Source: Haloferax denitrificans ATCC 35960 (GTDB lineage: Archaea > Halobacteriota > Halobacteria > Halobacteriales > Haloferacaceae). From it: a stretch of DNA of 64,000 bases. The DNA lies in the NCBI RefSeq assembly GCF_000337795.1, contig NZ_AOLP01000005.1, positions 1 through 64,000 on the forward strand. Direction: 5' to 3'. Of this stretch, positions 25,637-35,138 are shown one piece after another. The position numbers and the translations under genes are program-made. Positions within the stretch are counted from its first letter, which is position 1. Each line of letters opens with the position of its first letter. Under the pieces are notes generated by a model. It had not been told where the DNA came from, made no database searches, and saw only the letters and a program-made list of their open reading frames with translations.

Positions 25637-26582
25637 CTTCGGTCTCTCGTATCTCTAAGGTGTAGTCGCGAATCAGGTCGGCCTCTTCGAGCGTGTCGTC
25701 GGCGAGGTAGCCGGCGCGCTGGCTCTCGACGGCGCTGTCGCCGCCGTAGCCGGTCGAGTCGTAGGCCGCGGCCGCCGACTCCGGCCCGTCTCCGTCGCCA
25801 CTGCCGCCGGTCCCGGCGACGGTGGCGTTCAACTGCTCCGACCCGGCGGCCACGTCCTCGGGGTCGCCGAGGATGGAACTCCCGTTCTGGAGCCGCGTCT
25901 CCTCGTCGGAGAACCGGTCGGGGCGGTCGCCCGCGGACGCGGCGTCGCCGGCGAGCCCCTCGAACTGGATGTCCGAGATGGCGACCTGAATGCTCCCCGC
26001 CGAGAGGAGCAAGGCGACCACGAGCGCGCCGACGATGCGGCGGGTCGGAAGCAGTTCCACCGACGACGACTCCCGCAGGCGGGACAGCACGTCGTCGTAG
26101 AGCGCGACCGACATGCGCGAATCGCGGTTCGGGTTCCCCTCGTCGGCGACGAGGTCGCGGGCGGTCCGGAGCGCCTCGGCGACCGACGGGTTCACCGCCT
26201 CGAACTGCTCGACCGGCGGCTCCCGCATCAGAATGAGGTACTCCGCGACGCCGACGAGGAGGCCCACCGCGAGGGCGAGCGGGACGGCGACGTGGACCGA
26301 GACGGCCGGGTCCACCCGCGGGAGGAAGCCGAGCGACACCGACGACTCGACGGGGAGTTCGACGACCCGGAACGCGACGTTCGCCAACAGCGTCGCCACC
26401 GCCGCGTCGACGACGCTGGAGACGGCGGCGGCCTTCGCGGCCTCGCGGCGAACCTCGCGGACGGCGTCGGCCATCGCCTCGCGGCGAGCGGGTGTCGCGT
26501 CGCCGGGCGAACCCCCCGCGTCGTCGGGCGACCCGCCCTCGTCAGCGGCGGCGTCGTCGGGGGTCGAGGTCGGTTCAGACAC
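25629..26582 (-). CDS. membrane protein of the MoxR-vWA operon, unknown function
   Basis: This protein of about 317 residues probably starts at GTG 26582 (MSEPTSTPDDAAADEGG). This start overlaps the coiled-coil gene by 8 bp; an internal ATG (MADAVREVRREA) is an alternative. Three or four hydrophobic helices (about residues 55-75, 95-125 and 185-205) precede an extracellular or cytosolic acidic tail with repeated Gly/Asp. The family appears haloarchaeal. Its location between vWA and MoxR genes implies it belongs to the same complex. Confidence 0.75.
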   Translation of the reverse strand: MSEPTSTPDDAAADEGGSPDDAGGSPGDATPARREAMADAVREVRREAAKAAAVSSVVDAAVATLLANVAFRVVELPVESSVSLGFLPRVDPAVSVHVAVPLALAVGLLVGVAEYLILMREPPVEQFEAVNPSVAEALRTARDLVADEGNPNRDSRMSVALYDDVLSRLRESSSVELLPTRRIVGALVVALLLSAGSIQVAISDIQFEGLAGDAASAGDRPDRFSDEETRLQNGSSILGDPEDVAAGSEQLNATVAGTGGSGDGDGPESAAAAYDSTGYGGDSAVESQRAGYLADDTLEEADLIRDYTLEIRETEDE

Positions 26583-27198
26583 CGCTACACACCGCCGGTT
26601 CACTGCCGTCTTGGTAGCCGGCACAGGCCTCCCGGAGGTCGACTTCGAGCGCGTCGACCCGGTCTTCGAGGCGGGAGACCTCGGACTGAAGCGAATCAAT
26701 CCGGTTCTCCAGTCGGTCGTTCGTCGCTTCGAGCTCCTCGTTGTCCGCTTCGAGGTCGTCTATCTGGTTTTCGAGGCGGTTGCGCTGTTCTTCGAGGTCG
26801 TCGAGCGTCGCCGTGAGGTCGTTGATTCGGTTGCGGGCGTCTTCGAGGCTGTTTTCCGTCTCCTGAAGCTCGCCCCGCGTCGACGACAGTTCGCTCTGCG
26901 TCGACGACAGCTGTGACTCCGTGTCTTCGAGGCTGTCGGAGACCTGCGAGACGTCGCCGCGGGTGCGTTCGAGGCTGTTGTTCAACTCCCGTAGCTCCGT
27001 CCGCGTCGCCGACAGGTCCTGTCGGGTCTCCGAAAGGTCCTCTTCGAGCGCCTCGTTTCGCTCGCGCAACTGCTCGTTCTGTTGGTCGAGCGAGTCGACC
27101 GAGTACTGGTAGAACATCGTCGCGCCGACGGTTCCGGCGGTGAGGAGGACGACGATGACGACGAGACCGAGGTTCAGGGACCGACCCAGCGCACTCAT
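26575..27198 (-). CDS. coiled-coil membrane-anchored protein
   Basis: This 207-residue protein has one N-terminal helix (LGLVVIVVLLTAGTVGATMF) and then about 150 residues of heptad-rich sequence (EALEEDLSETRQDLSATRTEL and similar). Near the C-terminus lie two Cys, in EACAGYQDG and AVCSGV, which could form a disulfide. It is likely a parallel dimer or trimer projecting from the membrane. Its ATG overlaps the stop of the large vWA gene by 4 bp (ATGA), within the MoxR operon. Confidence 0.82.
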   Translation of the reverse strand: MSALGRSLNLGLVVIVVLLTAGTVGATMFYQYSVDSLDQQNEQLRERNEALEEDLSETRQDLSATRTELRELNNSLERTRGDVSQVSDSLEDTESQLSSTQSELSSTRGELQETENSLEDARNRINDLTATLDDLEEQRNRLENQIDDLEADNEELEATNDRLENRIDSLQSEVSRLEDRVDALEVDLREACAGYQDGSEPAVCSGV

Positions 27199-29657
27199 AT
27201 CAAACCACCTTCACTTTGCGTTCGACCCCGATACACTTGAAGACGCCGGGCGAGCACCTCGGTGAGATACAGGAGGAACGCGGCGGCGACGAACGCGACC
27301 GCCCAGTCGTCGCGCACGGGCTGGACGCCCGCGGCGTTGTCGCGGGCTGACGCGGCGATTTCGGCGGCGTCGTTGGGTCCGTATATCGTCCCGCCGCTGT
27401 CGGAGACGGCGGCTTCGAGCGCGGCCGACCGGCCGAACCCGGCGTACTCGACGGGGTAGTTCACCGCGAAGGCGGTGTCGAGCACGTCTCGGTAGCCCGT
27501 CTCCGTGGGGACGACGGTCGCCTCGTAGACGCCGGGACTGACCGCCGAGAAGCTCAGTTCCTCGACGCCCCGCGGGCGCTCGCCGCCGCGGTAGACGACG
27601 GTCGTCGGCTGGTCGACGCGGGTGTCCGACACCTCGGCGACGCCGGACGCCTTCCGCTCAGGGTCGCCGATGACGTAGTTCGTGGTCTTCGTGAGCAGAA
27701 GCGAGTCGGGGCGCTGGAGCAGGCCGTCGAGCGTGCCGTCGCCCGCGTAGGCGGTGACAGTGGCGACGCGACCGAGGCCGTAGCGCCACGAGGCGACCGC
27801 GGGGGTGCCGTCGTCGGCCGCGACGAGGAAGTTCGCGCCGCTCCTGACCGACACGTCGTTGACGCTCCCGGGGTTCGCGGTCAGCTCCACCCCGGCGGTG
27901 ACGAAGTCGTTCTGGTCGACGACCGTGAGGCCGTCGCCGGCGTACTGGCGGTTCGACCCGCCGAAGAGGATGCGGAGCCGGTCGGTCTCGTCGGCCCTGA
28001 GGTAGTTCCCGCCGGACGCCCGCGCGATGGCCCGGAGGGTCTGTTCGTTCGGGCTCGGGCCGGTCCCGATGGCGATGACGCGGACGCCGTCGCGACCGAG
28101 TTGGTCCGCGAGCGTCGCGGCGTCTTGGAACCGGTCGTGACCGTCGCTGATGAGGATAATCGTCCCGCGCCTGTCGCCGAGTTGCTGGGCCGCGCCGTCG
28201 AGGCCGACGGCGATGTCGGTCGCGCCGCCCGACTGGAGGCGGCGGATGAGGTCGGCGGTCGACTCGCGGTTCGGCCCGAGCGGGCGGAGCGGCGCGACGT
28301 CGTAGGCGCGGTAGTTGAAGCCGACGATGCCGACTCGGTTCTCGTCACCGAGCTGGTCGAGCGCGTCGAGCGCGACCGACTTCTGGACGCGCATGCCGCT
28401 TTCGGCGCTCCCCGAGACGTCGATGGCGAAGACGAGGTTCGTCTGCTGGGACGCGCCCTCGCCGGTCGTCACCGGGAGCATCGACGCGAGGCTCGACCCG
28501 TCGTACCCGCCGTTTTCGAACGAGTTGCGCCCGCCGACGGTCAGCAGACCGCCGCCGTCGATGACGAACCGCTGGAGCGAGTCGGTGTTGCCAACGTCCT
28601 CGGCGCGGAGGTCCTGGAGGACGACGGCGTGGTACGACGAGAGGTCCGCGGGAACGGTCTCGGCGGTCTCCACGTCGTACAACTGCGAGAGGTAGTCGCG
28701 GAACGGGTAGTCGCCGCGGGAGACGTACAGCACCCGCGGCGGCTCGACCACCCGGACCGTCTTGCGGAACACGTCGTTCGTCTCGAAACGGTCGTCGCCG
28801 GCGATGCGGGCGGTGACGCGGTGGGTGCCGGTCGTCTCGAACGTCCGCGTGAACTCGACGCCGTCGGTGGTGTTGACCGTCTCGCGGGCGACCTCCTCGC
28901 CGTCGATTTCCACGACGAGTTCGACGGTCGCGGTCTCGACGTCGTCGGGGACGACGCCGTCGACCTGCGCGAGGAACGCGTTTTCGACGCCGACGCTGGT
29001 CTTCGACGGGCCGCTGACGGTGACGTACTGTTCGGTCTCGGTCGGTTCGACCCCGACCGCGCTCACGGTCGCGTTGAGGTCGCGGGCGAGCGTCGTCGCG
29101 GACGCGAGACTCCGCCCCGAGGTGACCTGCCCGTCGGAGACGAGGACGACCGTTCCGTCCGGCCTGAGGTTGGCCGCGACGGCGTCGCCGATGGGCGAGG
29201 AGTCACCGCGGGCGACCGTCGAGGTCGTGACGGGGACGCCCTCGTCCTCGATGTCGGCCGCGAGTTGCGACGCCACGTCCTCGGTGACCGCCGCGCTGTC
29301 GGAGTCGTCGACGAGGAGCGTCACCTGCGGGTCGCCGTCGGTCATCCGCGTCGTGACGGTGTACGGTCCTGCGGCCGCGACGACCAACAGGAGGACGACG
29401 AGGAACCGGGACGCGAACAGGAGTCGCCGGGAGCGCCCGCCTGCGGTCCCGTCGGCCCCGCGGAAGATGAGCGCCCACGCGAGGAGCGCGGCCACCGGGA
29501 GCGCGACGAGGAACAGCGGGCGCTGGAGGCCGAGGGTCCGCCCGGCGGCCTCGACCGTCCACGCGAGGGGCGTCGTCGCGGCGGCGGGAGCCGTGCCGGC
29601 GACGGCGACGTCCGCCAGCGCGGCCAGCGCGGCCGACGCCGACCCAAGCACCGCCAT
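27195..29657 (-). CDS. large membrane vWA protein with glutamine-amidotransferase-like domain
   Basis: This 820-residue protein has two N-terminal membrane helices (about residues 47-66 and 83-101) and a first degenerate vWA segment (QVTLLVDDSDSA). A GATase1-like region follows (PPRVLYVSRGDYPFRDYL...). A second vWA domain has an intact MIDAS, FAIDVSGSAESG. The last helix is near the C-terminus (WAVAFVAAAFLLYLTEVLA). This is the BatA/BatB-like architecture seen in MoxR operons. One-base overlap (TGATG) with the upstream BatA-like gene. Confidence 0.9.
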   Translation of the reverse strand: MAVLGSASAALAALADVAVAGTAPAAATTPLAWTVEAAGRTLGLQRPLFLVALPVAALLAWALIFRGADGTAGGRSRRLLFASRFLVVLLLVVAAAGPYTVTTRMTDGDPQVTLLVDDSDSAAVTEDVASQLAADIEDEGVPVTTSTVARGDSSPIGDAVAANLRPDGTVVLVSDGQVTSGRSLASATTLARDLNATVSAVGVEPTETEQYVTVSGPSKTSVGVENAFLAQVDGVVPDDVETATVELVVEIDGEEVARETVNTTDGVEFTRTFETTGTHRVTARIAGDDRFETNDVFRKTVRVVEPPRVLYVSRGDYPFRDYLSQLYDVETAETVPADLSSYHAVVLQDLRAEDVGNTDSLQRFVIDGGGLLTVGGRNSFENGGYDGSSLASMLPVTTGEGASQQTNLVFAIDVSGSAESGMRVQKSVALDALDQLGDENRVGIVGFNYRAYDVAPLRPLGPNRESTADLIRRLQSGGATDIAVGLDGAAQQLGDRRGTIILISDGHDRFQDAATLADQLGRDGVRVIAIGTGPSPNEQTLRAIARASGGNYLRADETDRLRILFGGSNRQYAGDGLTVVDQNDFVTAGVELTANPGSVNDVSVRSGANFLVAADDGTPAVASWRYGLGRVATVTAYAGDGTLDGLLQRPDSLLLTKTTNYVIGDPERKASGVAEVSDTRVDQPTTVVYRGGERPRGVEELSFSAVSPGVYEATVVPTETGYRDVLDTAFAVNYPVEYAGFGRSAALEAAVSDSGGTIYGPNDAAEIAASARDNAAGVQPVRDDWAVAFVAAAFLLYLTEVLARRLQVYRGRTQSEGGLI

Positions 29658-31453
29658 CAGAGGTCACCCCGCCGGCGCAGGTAGGCCAACTCGACCATCG
29701 TCGCCGCGAGCGCGACCAGCGCGGCCCACTCGGTCAGCGGGTCCGGGACCTCGCGCTCTTCGACCCGGGTCGGGTAGTCCGCGGGGGCCGACTCGCCGTC
29801 CAGCGGCGCGGCGGCCACGTCGGACTCGGCCTCGCTGAGGAGCGACGCCGCGAACCGCTCGTCGCCGACGCGGTAGAAGCCGGCGTCGCCGAGGCGGACC
29901 TCCGGGCCGGTCGCCTCGCCGGCGGGCGTCTCGACGGTCTGGTTCGCGCCCGCCGCGAGCGACCCGCCAGTCGCCCGATTCAGCTCCGAGAGCGTCGAGC
30001 GCCCGGCGAGGTAGAACACGGAGCGCTTCCAGAACACGGGGTACTGGTAGTTGTACTTGAACGCCGAACTGTCCTCCATGAAGCCGTAGTAGAGGACGCG
30101 ACCGGCCCCGCGGCGCTCGACGGCGACGAGCGAGGTGCCGCCGGTCGTGTTCACGAGCGACTGGCCCGACCGGAGGTCGCCCGCGACGTACTCGGTCGGC
30201 GGCGGGAAGGTGATGTCGCGGGTAATCGGGTGGCTCTCGACGGTCCCGATGGTCGGGTTCGTCTCGACGCTCCCCTGCGAGACGAGGCGCAGGTCGCCGT
30301 AGTTCGGCGACTCCTCTTGGGCCTGAATCGCCACGCCGCCGCCGTCGGCGACGATTTCGCGGCCGGCCTCGACGTTGCCCGCGAGCAGGCGACCGGGGTT
30401 GACGTTGCTGTAGATGACCACGTCGTAGTTCGTCGAGACGGCCGTCGGCGGGTTGTCCACGGTCAGAGACACCTCGGGGATGACAGACAGCGCGGCCGTC
30501 AGATAGCGGTTCTCGTCGTTCGTGAGGACGAGCACGTCCACCGAGGCGTCCTCGGGGGCCGCGACGAACAGCGCGTCGTCGGTCGGGAAGGCGTCGCCCG
30601 GCGAGAGCGCGACGCGACCGCCGCCCGCGGGGACCGGGAGCGTCGCGGTCGCCACGTCGCCGGAGTCCATTCGGACCTCGCGGGTGGCTCCGCCGAGCGA
30701 GACCGTCCGCGTGACGGCCGACTCGCCGTAGTTCTTCACCGTCACGGTGACGTTCGCGCCGGAGAAGCGCCGGTCGACGATGCCGACGTTGCCCCGTCCG
30801 CCGCCCGCGAACTGCTGGAGTTGGACGACGAGGCCGCGGGCGCGGGCCTCGCGGACCGCGTCGCTCCACGGCGAGTCGTCGGCGAAGTCGCTCAGAACGA
30901 CGACGCGGGCGTCCTCGCCGGCGACGGAGGCGGCGGCGGTAATCGCGGAGCGGAGGTCGCCCGGCGCGTCGCTCGCCTGCAGGCCGTCGAGGGCGGCGCG
31001 GGCGTCGGTCGCGCTCCCCCGGCGGAGCACCACGTCCGCGTTCGCCCCCGCCGCGACGACCGAGGTCGTGCTGGAGACCTCGTCTCGCGCCGCGGCGAGG
31101 GCGCTGTCGAATCGCGTCCCGCCGCCGTCGCGGACGCCCATGCTCGCGCTCGTGTCCACGACGAGGACCGTCTCTTGGACCGTCTCCGACTCCGGCACCA
31201 GCACGTACGGCGTCGCCAGCGACCCGACGAGCGCGACGAGCGCGACCAGTTGGATGAGGAGGAGCAGGCTCCGAAGCAGGCGGTCGAAGATGGGGTTCGA
31301 AGCGTTTCGTCCCGCCGAGTCCGCGAGAAACCGGAAGGTCGGGAGCGTGCGCCGGACCGGTTCCGGCCGGAGCAGATAGAGGATGACGAGGGGGACCACC
31401 CCCAAGAGGGCGACTAACCCGAGGGGGAACAAGAAGAACTCGGAGAGGGCCAT
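29657..31453 (-). CDS. BatA-like membrane vWA protein
   Basis: This 598-residue protein starts MALSEFFLFPLGLVALLG. It has the BatA N-terminal helices, with LLRPEPVRRTLPTFRFL between them, then a vWA domain with MIDAS LVVDTSASMGVRDG, an extended beta-rich region and a C-terminal helix (WAALVALAATMVELAYL). It is the first gene of the six-gene MoxR-vWA operon. Start at ATG 31453; the 39-residue frame upstream is not protein-like. Confidence 0.92.
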   Translation of the reverse strand: MALSEFFLFPLGLVALLGVVPLVILYLLRPEPVRRTLPTFRFLADSAGRNASNPIFDRLLRSLLLLIQLVALVALVGSLATPYVLVPESETVQETVLVVDTSASMGVRDGGGTRFDSALAAARDEVSSTTSVVAAGANADVVLRRGSATDARAALDGLQASDAPGDLRSAITAAASVAGEDARVVVLSDFADDSPWSDAVREARARGLVVQLQQFAGGGRGNVGIVDRRFSGANVTVTVKNYGESAVTRTVSLGGATREVRMDSGDVATATLPVPAGGGRVALSPGDAFPTDDALFVAAPEDASVDVLVLTNDENRYLTAALSVIPEVSLTVDNPPTAVSTNYDVVIYSNVNPGRLLAGNVEAGREIVADGGGVAIQAQEESPNYGDLRLVSQGSVETNPTIGTVESHPITRDITFPPPTEYVAGDLRSGQSLVNTTGGTSLVAVERRGAGRVLYYGFMEDSSAFKYNYQYPVFWKRSVFYLAGRSTLSELNRATGGSLAAGANQTVETPAGEATGPEVRLGDAGFYRVGDERFAASLLSEAESDVAAAPLDGESAPADYPTRVEEREVPDPLTEWAALVALAATMVELAYLRRRGDL

Positions 31454-31650
31454 GCCCGACCCGTGGCGCGCCTCCGGTATGGCTGTTTCCCTACTCGTTG
31501 ACACGTTCCGAATTATCGACCTGTCCGAGTACGTGAACGATGGGGTCGCTCGCGCGGGTCGGTTCGGCAAAATAATTACTGAAGTGTATTATACTGTCAT
31601 CCAAAAGTACGTCATTGCATAACAATGCTCTTGAATCATAACACGACACA

Positions 31651-31659
31651 ATTTTATGC
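31651..31659 (+). promoter_or_regulatory. TATA box of the NhaC-type antiporter gene
   Basis: ATTTTATGC lies in an unusually AT-rich stretch (about 31560-31683). It is centred about 29 nt before ATG 31684 and supports a leaderless or near-leaderless transcript. Confidence 0.55.
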
Positions 31660-31683
31660 TCTAAAGTTATTTGTCGAGCTACG

Positions 31684-33141
31684 ATGGGAACTGATAGGTA
31701 CACACCGCGGTCGTACGACGACATCGCCCCGGACCAGCGTCCGACGCTGAAACAGGCGCTCGTTCCGGTGCTCGGACTCGTCGCCTTCCTCGGCCTCGGG
31801 TCGGCGTGGCTGGGACTCGACCCGCACATCCCGCTCATCTGGAGTATCGCGCTGGTCGGCCTCCTCGGCCGGTTCGTCTGGGGGTACACCTGGGAGGACC
31901 TCTACGAGGGCATCGAACGCAGTCTGGCGATGGGACTACAGGCGATTCTCATCCTGTTTACCATCTACGGCGTCGTCTCGACGTGGGTCGCCGCGGGGAC
32001 GATTCCGACGCTGATGTACTACGGCCTCGACCTGCTGTCGCCGCAGGTGTTCCTGCCCGCGACGGCGCTTCTCGTCGGTATCGCCACCTTCGCCATCGGC
32101 TCGTCGTGGACCGCGGTCGGCACGCTCGGCGTCGCCTTCATCGGCATCGGCTCGGGACTCGGCGTCCCCGAACCGATGACGGCCGGCGCGATTCTCACCG
32201 GCGCGTACGCGGGCGACAAGCAGTCGCCGCTGTCGGACACGACGAACCTCGCGGCCGCCGTCACGAACACCGACCTCTACGACCACATCCGCGCGATGCG
32301 GAGTGGGACGGCCGTCGCGTTCGGCCTCTCGCTCGCCGGCTTCGTCGTCCTCAGCCTCGGCATCACCGGGACGATTCCGGCCGGCCAAATCGCCGAGATT
32401 CAGACCGCGCTCGCCTCCTCGTACGACATCACGCTCCTCGCGTTCCTGCCGCTCGCGGTCACCTTCGGCCTCGCCGCCGCGGGCTACCCCGCGCTGACCG
32501 TCCTCCTCGCCGGCGCGTTCGCCGGCGCGTTCACGAGCGTCCTCGTGCAGGGCGCGTCGTTCGTCGCGGCGTGGCAGACGTTCATGAGCGGCACCGGCCC
32601 GGAGACCGGCTCCGAACTCGTCAACAGCCTGCTCGCCTCCGGCGGCGTCTCCGGCTCCGCGTGGACCATCGCTATCGTCGTCGCGGCGCTGACGCTCGGC
32701 GGCCTGCTCGAACAGACGGGCGTCCTCGCCGTCCTCGCCCACCGGCTTCAGCGCGGGATTCGGAGCCCGCGCCTGCTCGTCGCCTCGACCGGCATCTCGG
32801 CGATGCTGACCAACGCGCTCACCGCCCAGCAGTACATGAGCATCGTCGTTCCCGGCATGACGCTCCGCGACACCTACGACGAGTTCGGCCTCGACAGTTC
32901 GGACCTCTCACAGGCCATCGAGTCCGCCGGGACGCCGACCGGAGCGCTCCTCCCGTGGCACGCCGGCGGCGCGTACATGGCCGGTGTCCTCGGCGTCTCG
33001 ACGCTCCAGTACGCCCCGTACTACTTCTTCGGCTACCTCTCGCCGCTCGTGCTGTTCGCCTTCGTCCTCGCGGGCGTCGGCTTCTCGGGGAACAGCGCGG
33101 CACAGCCCGGTCCCGCCGCTACCGCGTCTGACGACGACTGA
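31684..33141 (+). CDS. nhaC: Na+/H+ antiporter NhaC family
   Basis: This 485-residue protein has about 11 membrane helices. Family markers are FAIGSSWTAVGTLGVAF, the GDKQSPLSDTTNLAA loop and TALTAQQYMSIVVPG. NhaC-type carriers exchange Na+ for H+ or for organic anions (malate/lactate). The family assignment is firm but the exact ion pair is not. It lies divergent from the MoxR-vWA operon across about 230 bp that includes an AT-rich promoter zone. Confidence 0.93.
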   Translation: MGTDRYTPRSYDDIAPDQRPTLKQALVPVLGLVAFLGLGSAWLGLDPHIPLIWSIALVGLLGRFVWGYTWEDLYEGIERSLAMGLQAILILFTIYGVVSTWVAAGTIPTLMYYGLDLLSPQVFLPATALLVGIATFAIGSSWTAVGTLGVAFIGIGSGLGVPEPMTAGAILTGAYAGDKQSPLSDTTNLAAAVTNTDLYDHIRAMRSGTAVAFGLSLAGFVVLSLGITGTIPAGQIAEIQTALASSYDITLLAFLPLAVTFGLAAAGYPALTVLLAGAFAGAFTSVLVQGASFVAAWQTFMSGTGPETGSELVNSLLASGGVSGSAWTIAIVVAALTLGGLLEQTGVLAVLAHRLQRGIRSPRLLVASTGISAMLTNALTAQQYMSIVVPGMTLRDTYDEFGLDSSDLSQAIESAGTPTGALLPWHAGGAYMAGVLGVSTLQYAPYYFFGYLSPLVLFAFVLAGVGFSGNSAAQPGPAATASDDD

Positions 33142-33203
33142 CGCGACGCGAAACCTTCCCTGCGTCGCGATACCGATACCGAACCGAAACTATCGCTTTT
33201 CTA

Positions 33204-33851
33204 CTATCGCTCTAGGGCCGCCCTGAGCGCCCGAACCTCGTCGCGGACGGCGGCCCACTGCTCGACCGTGCCGGGGAGTTCGTCGCCATCGCGGTCGTCG
33301 CGGCCCTCGATTCGGTCGCGCACGGCACCGGGGTCGTCCACGTCATCGAACCGGATTGCGCCGCCGCCCGCGGCCTCGACCGCGACGGTCCCGTAGCCGA
33401 ACAGCGACCCGGTGACGCCCTGCGAGAGCGCGCTGTTCTGGACGCGGTCGAGGGAGACGCGCTGGACCGTCCGGGAGAGGACGCCCGTCTTCCGGTAGAG
33501 CGCCCGGTCGGTGACCACGTAGCGGGTGTTGGTGACGCGGAGGTACGACCACGCGGGCAAGAGGAAGCCGACGAGGCCCGCGACCGCGAGTTCGGGCACG
33601 CCGTTCGCGGCGGCCGCGACGGCCGCGACGACGACGATGGCGAGACCGACGACCGCGGCGGGGATGACGGTCTGTATCCGGGGTCTTCCCTCCCAGCGGA
33701 CGGTCTCGTCGTCGCCGCGAGCCAGCCAGTCGTCGACGGCCGCGACAGGCTCCGAGTCGGTCGCTGAGCCGGCCGTCGAGTCGGTCGCCGACTCGGTCAC
33801 GTCGGGGTCGTCCGGCGTCGACCCGGCGGGTCCCGAATCGCCGCCCGTCAT
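33204..33851 (-). CDS. bacterial-PH-domain (DUF304) membrane protein
   Basis: This 215-residue protein has an acidic N-terminus and two helices (about residues 64-105). The bPH2 signature follows: TNTRYVVTDRALYRKTGVLS and a core with VQRVSLDRVQNSALSQG. It is a paralogue of the neighbouring upstream gene, with the same YRKTGVLSR-VQR block. The two overlap by 4 bp (ATGA), so they are co-translated. Known relatives sit in the membrane with an unknown role. Confidence 0.9.
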   Translation of the reverse strand: MTGGDSGPAGSTPDDPDVTESATDSTAGSATDSEPVAAVDDWLARGDDETVRWEGRPRIQTVIPAAVVGLAIVVVAAVAAAANGVPELAVAGLVGFLLPAWSYLRVTNTRYVVTDRALYRKTGVLSRTVQRVSLDRVQNSALSQGVTGSLFGYGTVAVEAAGGGAIRFDDVDDPGAVRDRIEGRDDRDGDELPGTVEQWAAVRDEVRALRAALER

Positions 33852-34513
33852 CGCTCGTCGGTCGTCGCGTCGAACTCGAAGTCGCTCGGTTCGATGGCGT
33901 CGGCCGACGCGTCGGAGCCGGGGTCGGCGTCGGGTTCGTCGCCCGCTCGGTCGGTCACGTCGTCGCTCGTGTCGGCGACGTTCTCGCCCTCGCCCCCGTC
34001 GTTGCCCTCACCTTCGACGGCCCGCCGAATCGCGCGGAGTTCGGTCAGGATGTCGTCGAGGACGGCCGCCTTCCCCTCCGCGTCGGTCTCCGGCCCGGCG
34101 CGGCGCTTGATTCGCTCGTTGACGAGCGTCTGGAGCGACTGCGGGTCGGCGACGTTCTGGAAGCTCATCTCGATGCCGCTCCCGCCGGCCGTGCTGATGT
34201 TGACGGAGCCGTAGCCGAACTGCGCGCCGAGGAACGTCTGGCTGTAGGAAGTGTCCTGTACCTTGTCGAACTCGATGCGCTGGACGCTCCGGGAGAGGAC
34301 GCCCGTCTTCCGGTAGAGCGCGTCGGAGGTGACGACGTAGTTCGTGTTCTTGTGCGAGAGGTACGACCCGACGAGGAGCGGAATGCCCACGAGGACGAAC
34401 GAAAGCGGGACGCCGACGATGAAGGAGGGCACGAGGCTGTAGGGATGCGGGGTGTCGGCCCAGAGGACCGCTTCGTCGTCGTCGAGGGTGAGCCAATCGA
34501 ACTCGGTGTCCAT
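33848..34513 (-). CDS. bacterial-PH-domain (DUF304) membrane protein, paralogue
   Basis: This 221-residue protein (MDTEFDWLTLDDDEAVLWAD) has two helices (PSFIVGVPLSFVLVGIPLLVG) and a bPH2 domain (KNTNYVVTSDALYRKTGVLS). A long acidic C-terminal tail follows. It is the first of two paired PH-domain genes. ATG 34513 was chosen because it opens the conserved LTLDDDEAVLW segment; the upstream frame is low quality. Confidence 0.9.
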   Translation of the reverse strand: MDTEFDWLTLDDDEAVLWADTPHPYSLVPSFIVGVPLSFVLVGIPLLVGSYLSHKNTNYVVTSDALYRKTGVLSRSVQRIEFDKVQDTSYSQTFLGAQFGYGSVNISTAGGSGIEMSFQNVADPQSLQTLVNERIKRRAGPETDAEGKAAVLDDILTELRAIRRAVEGEGNDGGEGENVADTSDDVTDRAGDEPDADPGSDASADAIEPSDFEFDATTDER

Positions 34514-34623
34514 GGCGGACAGGTTCCCGCCGGCGGTGGAATAGTGTTCCGCCGGGCGGGGCTGTCGCCGTCCCTGACTATTGCTACCGTGTGACGCGAC
34601 AATTCCGCCCGGTTGGGCAAACC

Positions 34624-34630
34624 ATTTTAC
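34624..34630 (+). promoter_or_regulatory. TATA box of the Lrp-type regulator gene
   Basis: ATTTTAC is centred 26 nt before ATG 34653, the spacing of a leaderless haloarchaeal promoter. It supports that start. Confidence 0.6.
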
Positions 34631-34652
34631 GGATGCCTGCAACGGACTGTCC

Positions 34653-35138
34653 ATGGACAAGCAGTCACTGCTCGACTTGCTGCGTCACGACGCTCGCGAG
34701 AGCGTAGATGACATCGCCCGCCAACTGGGCGCAGACGCCGAAGCAGTGGCAGCAGCGCTCGAAGAACTCGAAGACGACGGGGTCATCCGGGGCTATCAGG
34801 CGGTCGTCGACTGGAACAACGTCGACGAGGAACGCGTCCGCGCGCAGGTCGAAGTCGACGTGGAACTCGACCGCGAGACGGGCTACGAGGAGATTGCCCG
34901 CCGCATCGCGCGGTTCCCCGAGGTCGCCACGCTCAGACTCGTCTCCGGCGACTACGACTTCTTCATCGAGGTCGAAGGCGAGTCGATGCACGACGTCTCG
35001 AACTTCGTCTCCGAGCGCATCGCCCCCATTCCCGAGGTCACGAAGACGGTCACGCACTTCGTGATGGACTCCTACAAGGAGGAGGGCATCGAACTCGGCG
35101 ACGGCGACGACGACGACCGGCTGTCAGTGTCGCCATGA
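34653..35138 (+). CDS. Lrp/AsnC-family transcriptional regulator
   Basis: This 161-residue protein begins MDKQSLLDLLRHDARESVDD. An N-terminal winged HTH is followed by an AsnC/RAM ligand domain with LRLVSGDYDFFIEVEG. It probably senses an amino acid and controls the adjacent aminotransferase, whose start overlaps its stop by 4 bp. This Lrp-aminotransferase pair is a common haloarchaeal arrangement. Confidence 0.93.
   Translation: MDKQSLLDLLRHDARESVDDIARQLGADAEAVAAALEELEDDGVIRGYQAVVDWNNVDEERVRAQVEVDVELDRETGYEEIARRIARFPEVATLRLVSGDYDFFIEVEGESMHDVSNFVSERIAPIPEVTKTVTHFVMDSYKEEGIELGDGDDDDRLSVSP

Noticed and set aside
31560-31683. AT-rich stretch as an origin or IS scar
   Set aside because: No inverted repeats, no Orc1/Cdc6 gene nearby and no target duplication; it is best read as the promoter zone for two divergent units.
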